Of a stretch of 36,585 nt of DNA, positions 8,512 to 17,337 are shown piece by piece. The translations under genes were made by a program, and so were the position numbers. The notes under the pieces are model-generated. The model saw only the letters and a list, made by a program, of their open reading frames with translations, was not told the origin of the DNA and ran no database searches. The stretch comes from Rhizobium sp. Q54 (GTDB lineage: Bacteria > Pseudomonadota > Alphaproteobacteria > Rhizobiales > Beijerinckiaceae). Where the stretch lies: positions 1 to 36,585 of the forward strand of contig CAMCUC010000027.1 in NCBI GenBank assembly GCA_945878875.1. Reading direction: 5' to 3'. Position 1 is the stretch's first letter. Every line of letters starts with the position of its first letter.

Positions 8512-8594
8512 CCCTCATTCGACTTTTGCTGACGTAAAATTCACCCTCGTACGCCTGCGGGAGAGGGTGTTACGCTTAGCGTCACGGATGAGGG
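8512..8594. repeat. Compound palindromic intergenic element between the YbjQ-like gene and truA
   Basis: Nested arms are visible: CCCTCAT (8512-8518) with ATGAGGG (8588-8594) outside, and CACCCTC (8542-8548) with GAGGGTG (8563-8569) inside. A small ACGCT/AGCGT hairpin lies near 8571-8583. The element fills the gap between two convergent genes and probably forms a cruciform or a two-way terminator. Similar palindromic units are spread through many alphaproteobacterial genomes; the copy number here is unknown. Confidence 0.6.
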
Positions 8595-8600
8595 TTTCTT

Positions 8601-9365
8601 CTACTGCCTGCTCGCTACTCGCCTCTCCCCATAATCCACCCGCACCAGACAAAGCCCCTGCGGTGGAGCCACTGTGCCGCAGCGCATACGGTCGCGCGCG
8701 TCCAGCGCGGCGCGGAAATCCTGCGGGGTCCATTTGCCTGAGCCCACATGCTCCAGCGAGCCCGCCAGCGAGCGCACCTGATGATGCAGGAACGACAAAG
8801 CAGAGGCGTGAATCTCCACCATCTCGCCAATGCGCACGACTTCCAGCCGATCAAGCGTGCGCATCGGCGAATTGGCCTGACATTCGGAGGCGCGGAAGGT
8901 CGTGAAATCGTGATGGCCAATGATCATCTGCGCGGCTTCGTGCATCGCGTTCTCGTTGAGCGCGCGCGCAACGTGCCAGACCATATTGCGCTGCATGGCG
9001 CCGGGCGCGCGGCGGTTGAGAATGCGGTAGACGTAATTGCGTTTTGAGGCTGAAAACCGGGCGTCAAAATCATCGGCGGCGCGCTCGACGGCCAGCACCG
9101 CGACCGGGTGCGGGCGGAGGTAGAAATTCATGGCGTCGCGCACCACGTCGCAGCGCCAGTCGCGGGAAATATCAACATGGGCGACCTGACCGCTGGCGTG
9201 AACGCCCGCGTCGGTGCGCCCGGCGCCGTTGACGACTGCATGGGCTTTGGTGAAGCCTGCAATGGCGGTCTCCAGCGCCTCCTGCACGGAGGGGCCGGTG
9301 GGTTGGCGCTGCCAGCCCACAAAGGGGGCGCCGTCATATTCAATCGTCAATCTGTAGCGGGGCAT
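8601..9365 (-). CDS. truA: tRNA pseudouridine(38-40) synthase TruA, 254 aa
   Basis: TruA isomerises uridines 38-40 in the anticodon arm of tRNAs. The start [12 protein letters not shown] is the conserved family N-terminus; the open frame extends upstream to 9515 but that part is not conserved-looking. The catalytic Asp lies in [17 protein letters not shown] near residues 46-62, and [12 protein letters not shown] and [13 protein letters not shown] are the other family blocks. Length is normal. It is the last gene of the leftward cluster, downstream of trxA with a palindromic element between them. AGG lies five bases before the ATG. In many relatives truA sits beside fmt/def; that linkage is not seen here. 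Confidence 0.95.
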   Translation of the reverse strand: MPRYRLTIEYDGAPFVGWQRQPTGPSVQEALETAIAGFTKAHAVVNGAGRTDAGVHASGQVAHVDISRDWRCDVVRDAMNFYLRPHPVAVLAVERAADDFDARFSASKRNYVYRILNRRAPGAMQRNMVWHVARALNENAMHEAAQMIIGHHDFTTFRASECQANSPMRTLDRLEVVRIGEMVEIHASALSFLHHQVRSLAGSLEHVGSGKWTPQDFRAALDARDRMRCGTVAPPQGLCLVRVDYGERRVASRQ

Positions 9366-9491
9366 CTGGCCTGAAGTCGGGTGGAACGCTGCGCGTTTGG
9401 AGTTTGCCTCCCCTCCATAGCGCAAGGATGCCGCCGGTGGCCAATTGATTGGCCGGCGCCTGGCGTCCACAAACTCAGGATTGAAAAGAAT

Positions 9492-9537
9492 GCGGGCTGG
9501 AAGCCCGCGGTCCACAAAGGCGCTCCATGGACCGCGG
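9492..9537. repeat. REP-like double palindrome between trxA and truA
   Basis: Two overlapping stems share the middle segment: GCGGGCT (9492-9498) with AGCCCGC (9502-9508), and CCGCGGTCCA (9505-9514) with TGGACCGCGG (9528-9537). The perfect 10-bp second stem may end the trxA transcript read leftward. The GGCTGGAAGCCCGCGGTCC core looks like a dispersed palindromic repeat. That is inference from its form; other copies are not seen in this window. Confidence 0.6.
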
Positions 9538-9551
9538 ACTTCTAGGATACT

Positions 9552-9872
9552 TCAGATTGCGCCGCTGATCCACTTGGTCAGCTCGCCCTTGGGGGCGGCG
9601 CCGACCTTCTGCGAGGCAGCTTTGCCGTCCTTGAACAGGAAAAGCGTGGGGATGGAGCGGATGCCGAGCTTGCCGGCGACGCCCGGATTCTCGTCGACGT
9701 TGATCTTCACGATCTTCACCTTGCCCGCCATTTCCGTGGAGATTTCCTCCAGCGACGGTCCGATCATCTTGCAGGGGCCGCACCATTCCGCCCAAAAATC
9801 CACGACCACGGGCTCGGACGCGTTCAGGACTTCGGCTTCGAACGTGGCGTCAGTGACTTTAATGGTGGCCAT
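9552..9872 (-). CDS. trxA: Thioredoxin TrxA, 106 aa
   Basis: Cytosolic thiol-disulfide reductase supplying electrons to ribonucleotide reductase, methionine sulfoxide reductase and others. The active site WCGPC (C31, C34) stands in [15 protein letters not shown]. The cis-proline block SIPTLFLF and the [10 protein letters not shown] turn are in place. Length is that of classical thioredoxin 1. GAGG lies five bases before the ATG. It follows addA by 70 bp. trxA after addA is a conserved alphaproteobacterial arrangement. A palindromic element follows its stop. Confidence 0.97.
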   Translation of the reverse strand: MATIKVTDATFEAEVLNASEPVVVDFWAEWCGPCKMIGPSLEEISTEMAGKVKIVKINVDENPGVAGKLGIRSIPTLFLFKDGKAASQKVGAAPKGELTKWISGAI

Positions 9873-9942
9873 GAGAACCTCGGGCGTCAGGCGGGAGGAT
9901 ACCCGCGTTTGATGGGCAACCTATGAACGCCCCCGGCGCCCG

Positions 9943-12900
9943 TCAAGGCGCAGAATTGGGCGAATGCTCCCCATCCATCCCCAATCGATCCAGAGCCGCG
10001 CTTAAATGCGTCTCGGGAAGCTCAACTGAAGCGGGCCCCGCCGTCCAAACAAGAATCGCGCGCACGCTCCGTCCCGGCCAGAGCTGGCCTGCGGCGCGGG
10101 CGTATAGCGCAAGCTGGGCGACGTAGGCTGCGGGAATGTCATCCAGCTCACGCGGCGCCCCGCTTTTGAAATCAGCGATCACGATCTCGTTCTGGATCAC
10201 CGCCAGCCGGTCGATCTGGCCGATAACGCGCCGCGACTGGCCGTTGAAGCTGACGTTCGCCGCAATCGAGACTTCCGCCCGCGAGCCCGGACCAAACAAA
10301 GTTTTCAACGCAGACTCGTCGAGCACGGCCAGCGCACGTTCGCACAAGGCTTCGCGGCGCTCCAGCGTGAGGTCGCGTGCGCGGGCGGCCAGATAGCGCA
10401 AGGCGGCGGGGCGGCGCTCATCTGGCGCTACGTCCGGCAGATATTGCAGCAGCGCATGGGTGATGGTTCCGATGCGGCGCCCGTCTGCGTTGCTCTGCCC
10501 CTGTCCTTTAGCGAGCGGATCGGGCGCGGCGATCTCCAATTGATCGGCCGCCGCCAGCGCGCTTGAGGGCGAAATGGGGGGCGCGGGCGCCGCTTCGCGC
10601 GGAGCGGGCATATGCAGCCACGAGGGCGCGGGGGCGGCTGGCTCAGGCTCGGGCGTTTCCTCGAACAAGTCCGCCAATTGCGCGGCTACGCCAGCGCGCA
10701 GCAAGGTCTCAGCAGCGTCCCAGGGCGCGGGGTGGGGCGACAAATGGGGCGGCGCCAGCATGGTTTGCGCCATTGCATACCAGCAGCCGGGCCTTGGGCC
10801 GCTTACGCCGTGGAAGCCGCAAATATACAGCCGTTCTTCAGCGCGCGTCATCGCCACGTAAAGCAGGCGGCGATGCTCTTCCTCTTCCTCCCGGCGCGAT
10901 TGCGCGAGCGCTTCGGCAAGCGCTGGCGGATCGTGTTTGGCGCCTTTGCGCCAGACCATCAGGTCGGTTCCGTCAATTCCTTCCAGCTTCAAAACGCCCG
11001 GATCATGCGCGCCCGAGGCCGCCCCGCACGTGTCGGGCAGATAGACGATTTTTGCCTCAAGCCCTTTGGCGGCGTGAACCGTCATCACGCGCACGGTTTC
11101 TCCCGCCGCCTCCATGTCGCGCCTGATCGAAAGATCAGCGCCGCCCAGCCGGTGCAGGAAGGCCACGAGCGAGGGCGGCTCAAGCGCCTCGGCGTCCAGC
11201 GCCAGTTTCAAAAACTCGTCCACCGCGTCGCCAGCCTCCGGCCCAAGACGGGCGAGGAACCTAGCGCGGCCTTCTTCTGGCCCCAGCAGGCGCGCGTAAA
11301 ACCGGAACGGACTTTCGCCCGCGCGCTTGCGCCAGCTGTCTATCCGCGCCATCGCATCTATGCTGCGCGGCTCCGGGCAAGCGCGCAACGCGTCAATCAG
11401 CGCGCCGCGACGACGGGGCGCAAACTTCAGCAGATCGTCGTCGTTGAGGCCAATGAGGGGTGATTTCAGAACGCAGGCCAATGTCAGATCGTCCTGCGGC
11501 AGAAGCGCAATGCGTCCCGCCGCCACAAGATCCTGCACCGCGATATGGTCGCCCAGTTTCAAACGATCCGCGCCCGCCACCGGCACGCCTGCTTCTTTGA
11601 GCGCCCGGATGACGCCCTCAAAAAACGGACCCCGCTTGCGCACAAGAATCAGCACGTCGCCAGCGCGCACGCTCCGCAAGCTGCCGTTTTTTTCATGCAC
11701 CGCCTCGCGTGAGCCCGGCGCGATCAGCGCCTTGACGTGATCGGCGATGCGGCGCGACATGGCGATAGCCGGATCGCTTTCGTCCTTGCGGTCGAGCGGC
11801 ATCAACCAGTCTTCCGGCGGCTGCGCGCCGCTGGCGGCGATCGGCGGCCAGAGTTCGACAAGCCCGGCGAGATCTTTTTTCAAAGCCTCGTGAGGCATCC
11901 ATGGATCGTCGGGCCCGACAACGCCGGTGCTGTAATCAGCTGGCGAGAACAGACGGTCAACCTCGTCGAGAACGCCTTTGGCCGTGCGGAAAGATAATTG
12001 CAGCCGCACAGGCTCGAACGGCTTTTCGCTTTCCTTCGCGTGGCGCTGGAACTTGCGCAATTGCTGCGCGAAAGCGTTTGGCGCTGCGCCCTGAAACGAG
12101 AAGATGGATTGCTTCTCGTCGCCCACTGCAAAGAATGTGCGCGGCAGCGTGCGCGCGCCGCTGCCCACAAAAAACTCCGACGTCAGCGCCTCCAGAATTT
12201 CCCATTGGTCGGGCGATGTGTCCTGCGCCTCGTCGATCAACACATGATCGACGCCAGCGTCGAGTTTGCAATGCACCCATGCGGCGTCCGAACGCTTCAT
12301 CAGCGAATTGGTGCGCTCCACAAGGTCTTCAAAATCGAGCAGGCCGCGCACCTGTTTCAATCTGCCGTAGCGCGTTACGATGGCGTTGGCCAGCAGCGCC
12401 AGCGCGGCGCTGCGCTGCACAGCTATGGCCGCGCGGCGCTGTTCGTCGCGAAGGGCAAGACGGTCGCGCTCCTCGTCCAGCGCCTCGCGCAAGCCCGGAT
12501 CGGCGTCGAGCGCCTTGGTGGCCATTTTCGCGCGCGGCTCGCCCTTGTCGGTGAAAAACACCGCCAGCCATTTATCAAGGCGCAAATGGTCCTGCGCACC
12601 AATGGCTGCGCGTATGCGGGCGCCCGTCTTGACGTCATTGGCGCCGCCGCGATCAAGACGCTGCGCAAGCCCTTCCCATGAATCGAAGGCAAACCCGCCC
12701 TCCATCATGTCACGCTCGATATCCTCAACGCTCTCATTGCCGGGCGCGCCCAAAGCGCGCTCCAGCAGGCGTTTGTATTCGGCCACAGGCCTGCAACTGA
12801 CTTCTGCAATCAGGTTGCGTTTGAAGAGCGCCTGCCCGAGCAGATCGTGGAATGATTTGGAAGTCGTGAGCGCGGCCACCTGCCGCAACGCCTGCCCCAA

Positions 12901-13431
12901 TTGCGAGTCTGCGTTCCCGACAGCCTCCGCCAGAATATCCTGGCGCGCGCTATCCAAAAGCTCTTTGCGGGCGTCGTCGGTGAGCACCTGAAAATGCGCG
13001 GGAACGTTGGCCTCAAACGGAAACGAATGCAGCAGCCGTTCGCAAAAGGCGTGGATGGTTTGAATCTTCAAGCCGCCCGGCGTCTCCACCGCGCGTGCAA
13101 ACAGCCTGCGCGCCAGCGACAAACGACTTGAATCGCCACCCATGGCGACAATCGCCCTGCGCAATTGCTCGTCGTCCATCCGCGTCCATTGCGACAGGAT
13201 ATCGAACACCCGTAGCGACATGTTGGCGGCGGCCGCCTTGGTGAAAGTAAGGCATAAAATTTTCGACGGCGGCACGCCCTCAAGCAACAGCCGCACGACG
13301 CGTTGCGACAAAACAAACGTCTTGCCAGAGCCTGCATGCGCCGACACCCATGCCGACGAGGCGGGGTTGGACGCTTTTAATTGCAGGTCTTTGCTGGCCT
13401 CGGGAACGATCCAGCGCAAGGGATTGCTCAT
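9943..13431 (-). CDS. addA: Double-strand break repair helicase-nuclease AddA, 1162 aa
   Basis: AddA is the UvrD-like helicase and nuclease subunit of the AddAB complex, which resects DNA ends to Chi-like sites for RecA loading. Walker A is AHAGSGKT (31-38), followed by CLTFTKAAAANM. Further helicase motifs are VLIDEAQDTSPDQW (DE box), FAVGDEKQSIFSFQGA, VRVMTVHAAKGLEA and LLYVAMTRAEERL. A C-terminal PD-(D/E)XK nuclease domain shows GQIDRLAV, IADFKSG and a Y-x-x-Q-L-x-x-Y block. Start MSNPLRWIVP at 13431 overlaps the addB stop as ATGA, implying coupled translation. The frame extends ten codons further into addB, which I reject. Length is typical of the alphaproteobacterial form. Confidence 0.95.
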   Translation of the reverse strand: MSNPLRWIVPEASKDLQLKASNPASSAWVSAHAGSGKTFVLSQRVVRLLLEGVPPSKILCLTFTKAAAANMSLRVFDILSQWTRMDDEQLRRAIVAMGGDSSRLSLARRLFARAVETPGGLKIQTIHAFCERLLHSFPFEANVPAHFQVLTDDARKELLDSARQDILAEAVGNADSQLGQALRQVAALTTSKSFHDLLGQALFKRNLIAEVSCRPVAEYKRLLERALGAPGNESVEDIERDMMEGGFAFDSWEGLAQRLDRGGANDVKTGARIRAAIGAQDHLRLDKWLAVFFTDKGEPRAKMATKALDADPGLREALDEERDRLALRDEQRRAAIAVQRSAALALLANAIVTRYGRLKQVRGLLDFEDLVERTNSLMKRSDAAWVHCKLDAGVDHVLIDEAQDTSPDQWEILEALTSEFFVGSGARTLPRTFFAVGDEKQSIFSFQGAAPNAFAQQLRKFQRHAKESEKPFEPVRLQLSFRTAKGVLDEVDRLFSPADYSTGVVGPDDPWMPHEALKKDLAGLVELWPPIAASGAQPPEDWLMPLDRKDESDPAIAMSRRIADHVKALIAPGSREAVHEKNGSLRSVRAGDVLILVRKRGPFFEGVIRALKEAGVPVAGADRLKLGDHIAVQDLVAAGRIALLPQDDLTLACVLKSPLIGLNDDDLLKFAPRRRGALIDALRACPEPRSIDAMARIDSWRKRAGESPFRFYARLLGPEEGRARFLARLGPEAGDAVDEFLKLALDAEALEPPSLVAFLHRLGGADLSIRRDMEAAGETVRVMTVHAAKGLEAKIVYLPDTCGAASGAHDPGVLKLEGIDGTDLMVWRKGAKHDPPALAEALAQSRREEEEEHRRLLYVAMTRAEERLYICGFHGVSGPRPGCWYAMAQTMLAPPHLSPHPAPWDAAETLLRAGVAAQLADLFEETPEPEPAAPAPSWLHMPAPREAAPAPPISPSSALAAADQLEIAAPDPLAKGQGQSNADGRRIGTITHALLQYLPDVAPDERRPAALRYLAARARDLTLERREALCERALAVLDESALKTLFGPGSRAEVSIAANVSFNGQSRRVIGQIDRLAVIQNEIVIADFKSGAPRELDDIPAAYVAQLALYARAAGQLWPGRSVRAILVWTAGPASVELPETHLSAALDRLGMDGEHSPNSAP

Positions 13432-16400
13432 GCGCCCTCTCCATCGTCGCCAGCCGACCATTCGCGATAGCGCGACAGGTGATCGTATTCGGTCGCCTTG
13501 CTTTCAAATTGTGGAAAGGGGCGCGAAAGATAGGGCGTTTCAGGATTACGGAACTGATTGAGCAGCTCCAGCAGGCCCTGATAATGTTTCTCCTGCGCCT
13601 GTGCGAGAGGCTCATTCTTGCTTGTGGCCTCGCGCGGCTTGTCGAGCCCCTGCTTGCCGCCGAGCTTCACGTAAAGCGCGCTGCTCACCTGCGCGCCCGC
13701 GTTTATCCCGGGGAAGGCGCCGGCGGAAATCATTTTGGCCTCCAGCGTCAATTGCGGCGACAATCCGCAATCGACCATTTTAGCGCTGGGCGGCGAGCCT
13801 GTTTTGAAATCAATCACCGCGAATGCGCCATCAGCCAACTTCTCGATCCGGTCGGCGACGCCGCTCAATCTGAACTCGCTGCCATCGGCCAGCGTGATGA
13901 GCATCACGCCTTTTTCTTCCGTCATGATCTCCCGCAAATTGGCGCGCCTGCCGTCATCCCATGCCAGATAGGCCTCGCAAATGGCCTGAATGCGCGGCCA
14001 TTGGAACGCCTGAAATTCCGGATCGCGCAGATCGTTGGCGTAAATCTGCCGCGCAATCTCCAGCAGTTCCGTCAAGGCGTTTGATGGCAAAGCGCCGTCA
14101 GGGTGGGCTTTTTGAAAGCGCCCCAGCATATCGTGCATCTGCGTGCCAGCCTCGCGCGCGCCTTCTTCCAGATCCAGCGCCTCCAGCGGGGACAATCTCA
14201 AAATGCTCCGCGCGTAAATCGCGTAAGGGTCGCGCCGCAAGGTCTCGATTGCGGTGACGCTGAGCGATCGGGGGCGCAGATTGAGATCGGGAACCGGCGC
14301 TGGCCGACGGATGGGGCCAGCGTGTTTGCCCGGCGCATCGAGCATGCGTGAAAGCGCAAGATAGTGCGCGCCGCGGCCCTGGCATTGCGGCCATGCCTCG
14401 CCCGCCAGCGCCTGCAGGCGTAGCAGAAACCGTGAGGGCGTGGTTGGCGCGCCGCCGCGTTTCAGCGCCCGCGTCACAATCACGCGGTCCGCTCCCAACG
14501 CCTGCATGAAATCATGCGCCGTCTGACCAATCCGGCGCTCGGGCGAACTCAAGCCCAATTGCGCGCGCATGGGCCGATTGAGAAACGCATCGGTGCGCGC
14601 AGACGGCGGCCAGATCGCCTCGTCCAATCCGCCAAGCACAATCACGTCGGCGTCCATCAGGCGCGCTTCCAGCAGGCCAAGGCTCTTGATGCGCGGATGG
14701 TTTGCACGCGGCCCGCGCACGGCGGCCTCGCCTGCGGCGGCGTCAAAGAAAGCAGTGTAATCGTCGAGGCTGAATAAAATCGCGCCGGAATTGGCGGCGA
14801 TCAGATCATCCATCAAAATGTAAAAAGCGTCTGCGTCGTCGGCGTAATAGGCGGGAGAGTCTTCAGGCTGCGCGCGTAACGCTTCCATGGTGAGGCGATG
14901 GGCCTGCACCCATTCGCCAAGCAGGGCGCGGCCTTCAAGCAAGCGCAGTGGCGCAAAGGCGTCCTGCAATCGTTGCAGAAGATCGCCGACGTCATCCCAA
15001 TCCTCGTTACGCAAATTCTTTAACGCAGGATGCGCATGCGTCATCTCCGCGCGCTCGCGGGCGCGCGCAATCGCCAGCGCAATATTGGACAGATCAGGCC
15101 GAAGTCCGCGCAACACGCCGATTTCGGCATAGCTGGTCCGCGCGCCCATCTGGTGTGCGTTGAGCCCGAGGCGCGCGAGCGGATGGCGTAACAACGCCAA
15201 TATCGCGGAGGCGCCGCAGCTCGGCTCAACGCACGAGAGCGCAAGCCGCGCCAAAATGCCGTGCGGAGTGTTGCTCAACGGATCGCCGCCGGAATCGTCG
15301 ATCTCGATGTCCCAACGTGCAAGCTCGGCGCGCACGCGGCGGGCGAGATTGCGATCAGGCGTAACCAGCGCGGCGGTGCGGCCGGGATGCTCCAGCGTCT
15401 CGCGCAAAGCCACAGCGATGGCCAGCGCTTCCTCGCGCTCGTCGGCGGCCTCGACAAGCGACATTCCGGCAAGGGCTTTTGCAATTCCCTCATGGCCCAG
15501 CGCGCGCCGGAAGGCGGGCCAGGATTGCGTGGTTTCCGCCGGCGCCAAAGCCTCCGATGTAAAGGCGATGCGCGCAGCAAGCTCAGGCGAGGGCTCGCCC
15601 AGTTCGCGCACGTCTTGCCGCTCAATCCCGATGATTCCCAGCAACCGACGCAGCGCCGCCTGCGGGTGGCCGTGGGCGGGATCAAGATCGGTCTCCAGCG
15701 CGCCAATCGCGCGCCATGTCGGCTCGTCCATATGCAGATCGAGGCCCGGCAGAATTATGGCGCCATTGGGAGAGGCTGCGATGGCGGCGATCAGCCGCGC
15801 GGTGGCCGCATTGGTTCCCGTGGAGCCTGCTACAATCTCCACGCCTGCGGGGCGCTCAGCCAGTTGCGCAATGCGGCGGGCGACAAGTTCGGCCTGTCTG
15901 CGTGCGCGATCCACGCGGTCAATTGCGCGCAGATAAAGCGGCCAATGTTCGCTGGCGATTGTGAGAAAGTTCAGCGTGATGCGCCAGTATTCGTCAAGCG
16001 CTTCGGGCGCAAGGCCTTTCAACAAGCTCCAGTCCACGTCTTCGACGATCATCTCGTCGATGAGATTGGCAAGATCGCCCGCTAGGTGAAACGCCTGTGC
16101 GGGAGCGCTGGTCACCAGCAGCGGCTCGTCGCTCGTCTGCATGCGGCCCTGCGCATCCACGGAGCAAATGGCGCCCTTCAGGCTTTCCGCCCATTTCAAA
16201 ACGAGCTGCATCAGCGTCAGTCGACGATCAAGATCGCCAATGGCTTCAGGCACATTTTCGCGAAAGGAATCTTCGGGCGAGTGTCCGGCGAACAGAAGAT
16301 CGTTCTCGATGCCCTCCATCGTCCCCAGCGGCACGATGGTCGGAAGCACGATAGCGCCGCGTCCGCTGGCGCGCGACAATTCGTCGCTTAACGCGCGCGC

Positions 16401-16565
16401 CGCACGGCGGGTTGGCACATAAATGGTGGCGTCAGCCAGCGCGGCAGGATCATCGCTGGCGGGAAAGCCTTTCACAATGTCGCCTGCCACCAGTCTTTGC
16501 GCCAGCGTGCGCAGAAACGGCGCGCCCGATGCAATGGTGCAGACGTTGCGGGCGCGCGCGCTCAA
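13428..16565 (-). CDS. addB: Double-strand break repair protein AddB, 1045 aa
   Basis: Partner subunit of AddA, with an inactivated helicase fold and a second nuclease. The N-terminus reads VCTIASGAPFLRTLAQRL, a family block, and a PD-(D/E)XK domain lies near the C-terminus (FRLSGVADRIEKL, AVIDFKTG, then SPQLTLEA). The four-cysteine Fe-S pattern of Bacillus AddB is not present after the nuclease motif, so this is the cluster-free alphaproteobacterial type. I propose TTG at 16565 as start. It overlaps the murU stop as TTGA, lies just ahead of the conserved block, and fits the coupling seen at the other junctions. The frame is open upstream to 16631, but that would run deep into murU. Confidence 0.9.
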   Translation of the reverse strand: MSARARNVCTIASGAPFLRTLAQRLVAGDIVKGFPASDDPAALADATIYVPTRRAARALSDELSRASGRGAIVLPTIVPLGTMEGIENDLLFAGHSPEDSFRENVPEAIGDLDRRLTLMQLVLKWAESLKGAICSVDAQGRMQTSDEPLLVTSAPAQAFHLAGDLANLIDEMIVEDVDWSLLKGLAPEALDEYWRITLNFLTIASEHWPLYLRAIDRVDRARRQAELVARRIAQLAERPAGVEIVAGSTGTNAATARLIAAIAASPNGAIILPGLDLHMDEPTWRAIGALETDLDPAHGHPQAALRRLLGIIGIERQDVRELGEPSPELAARIAFTSEALAPAETTQSWPAFRRALGHEGIAKALAGMSLVEAADEREEALAIAVALRETLEHPGRTAALVTPDRNLARRVRAELARWDIEIDDSGGDPLSNTPHGILARLALSCVEPSCGASAILALLRHPLARLGLNAHQMGARTSYAEIGVLRGLRPDLSNIALAIARARERAEMTHAHPALKNLRNEDWDDVGDLLQRLQDAFAPLRLLEGRALLGEWVQAHRLTMEALRAQPEDSPAYYADDADAFYILMDDLIAANSGAILFSLDDYTAFFDAAAGEAAVRGPRANHPRIKSLGLLEARLMDADVIVLGGLDEAIWPPSARTDAFLNRPMRAQLGLSSPERRIGQTAHDFMQALGADRVIVTRALKRGGAPTTPSRFLLRLQALAGEAWPQCQGRGAHYLALSRMLDAPGKHAGPIRRPAPVPDLNLRPRSLSVTAIETLRRDPYAIYARSILRLSPLEALDLEEGAREAGTQMHDMLGRFQKAHPDGALPSNALTELLEIARQIYANDLRDPEFQAFQWPRIQAICEAYLAWDDGRRANLREIMTEEKGVMLITLADGSEFRLSGVADRIEKLADGAFAVIDFKTGSPPSAKMVDCGLSPQLTLEAKMISAGAFPGINAGAQVSSALYVKLGGKQGLDKPREATSKNEPLAQAQEKHYQGLLELLNQFRNPETPYLSRPFPQFESKATEYDHLSRYREWSAGDDGEGA

Positions 16566-17314
16566 CGCTGTGACCGCGCGATGGCGGCTTCGGCCTCGGA
16601 AATCGCTTCCGGCGTTCCCACATGCAGCCACAGGCCGTCAAGCCGCATGCCGTGAAGGCGCCCGCGCGCAGCTGCTTCAAAGAAAGTCGGAGCAAGGCGA
16701 AAGACGTCGCGTGTCTCGCCTGCAAAGAGGTCCGGCTTTACGATTCCAAAGCCTGAATAAACGAAAGGCGCCACATGCCCTTCGCCGCGCTGCGTGAGCT
16801 TACCGTTTGGCGCCATCGTGAAATCGCCGGGCCAGTCAACGCCGACGCTGTTGGCGGTGGCGGCCACCAGAAGCAGCACGTCCATCTTGTCGCCATCCCA
16901 CGCATCGGCCATCGCCTGAAGGTTCGAACGCGGCCCCTCAATCCAGAAAGCGTCTGTGTTGCAGATGAAAAACGGATCAGGCCCAAGCTGCGGCAAAGCC
17001 TTGACGATGCCGCCGCCCTGATCGAGCAGCTTTTCGCGCTCGTCCGAGACAAGAATCTGCGGTCGAATGCGCGTCGCCACATGCGCCTCGATCTGGTCGG
17101 CGAGCCAGTGAACGTTGACAATGGCGCGCTCAACGCCGGCCTGCGCCAGAGCATCAAGCGTATAATCCATCAACGCCCGCCCGCCCACGCGCACCAGAGG
17201 TTTTGGGCAGGCATCCGTGATCGGGCGCATGCGCGTGCCAAGGCCGGCTGCAAAAACCATCGCAGCGCTGGGCATTTTCGCGCGCTTTTGAGACTGTATA
17301 AGGGAAGGGTTCAT
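16562..17314 (-). CDS. murU: N-acetylmuramate-1-phosphate uridylyltransferase MurU-like, 250 aa
   Basis: A nucleotidyltransferase with the signature FAAGLGTRMRP (21-31 from this start) and CPKPLVRVGG, the sugar-1-phosphate nucleotidyltransferase fold. The gene follows directly after an AmgK domain. In Pseudomonas and Caulobacter, AmgK phosphorylates MurNAc at C1 and MurU turns the product into UDP-MurNAc, bypassing de novo synthesis and fosfomycin inhibition. Synteny with amgK is the main reason for MurU over a mannose-1-P guanylyltransferase, which looks similar. Start: ATG at 17314. A GTG at 17341 overlaps the amgK stop and is a real alternative that would add nine residues. The stop overlaps the proposed addB start. 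Confidence 0.85.
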   Translation of the reverse strand: MNPSLIQSQKRAKMPSAAMVFAAGLGTRMRPITDACPKPLVRVGGRALMDYTLDALAQAGVERAIVNVHWLADQIEAHVATRIRPQILVSDEREKLLDQGGGIVKALPQLGPDPFFICNTDAFWIEGPRSNLQAMADAWDGDKMDVLLLVAATANSVGVDWPGDFTMAPNGKLTQRGEGHVAPFVYSGFGIVKPDLFAGETRDVFRLAPTFFEAAARGRLHGMRLDGLWLHVGTPEAISEAEAAIARSQR

Positions 17315-17337
17315 GCCTTGAGTCCCGGTAGCGCAGA

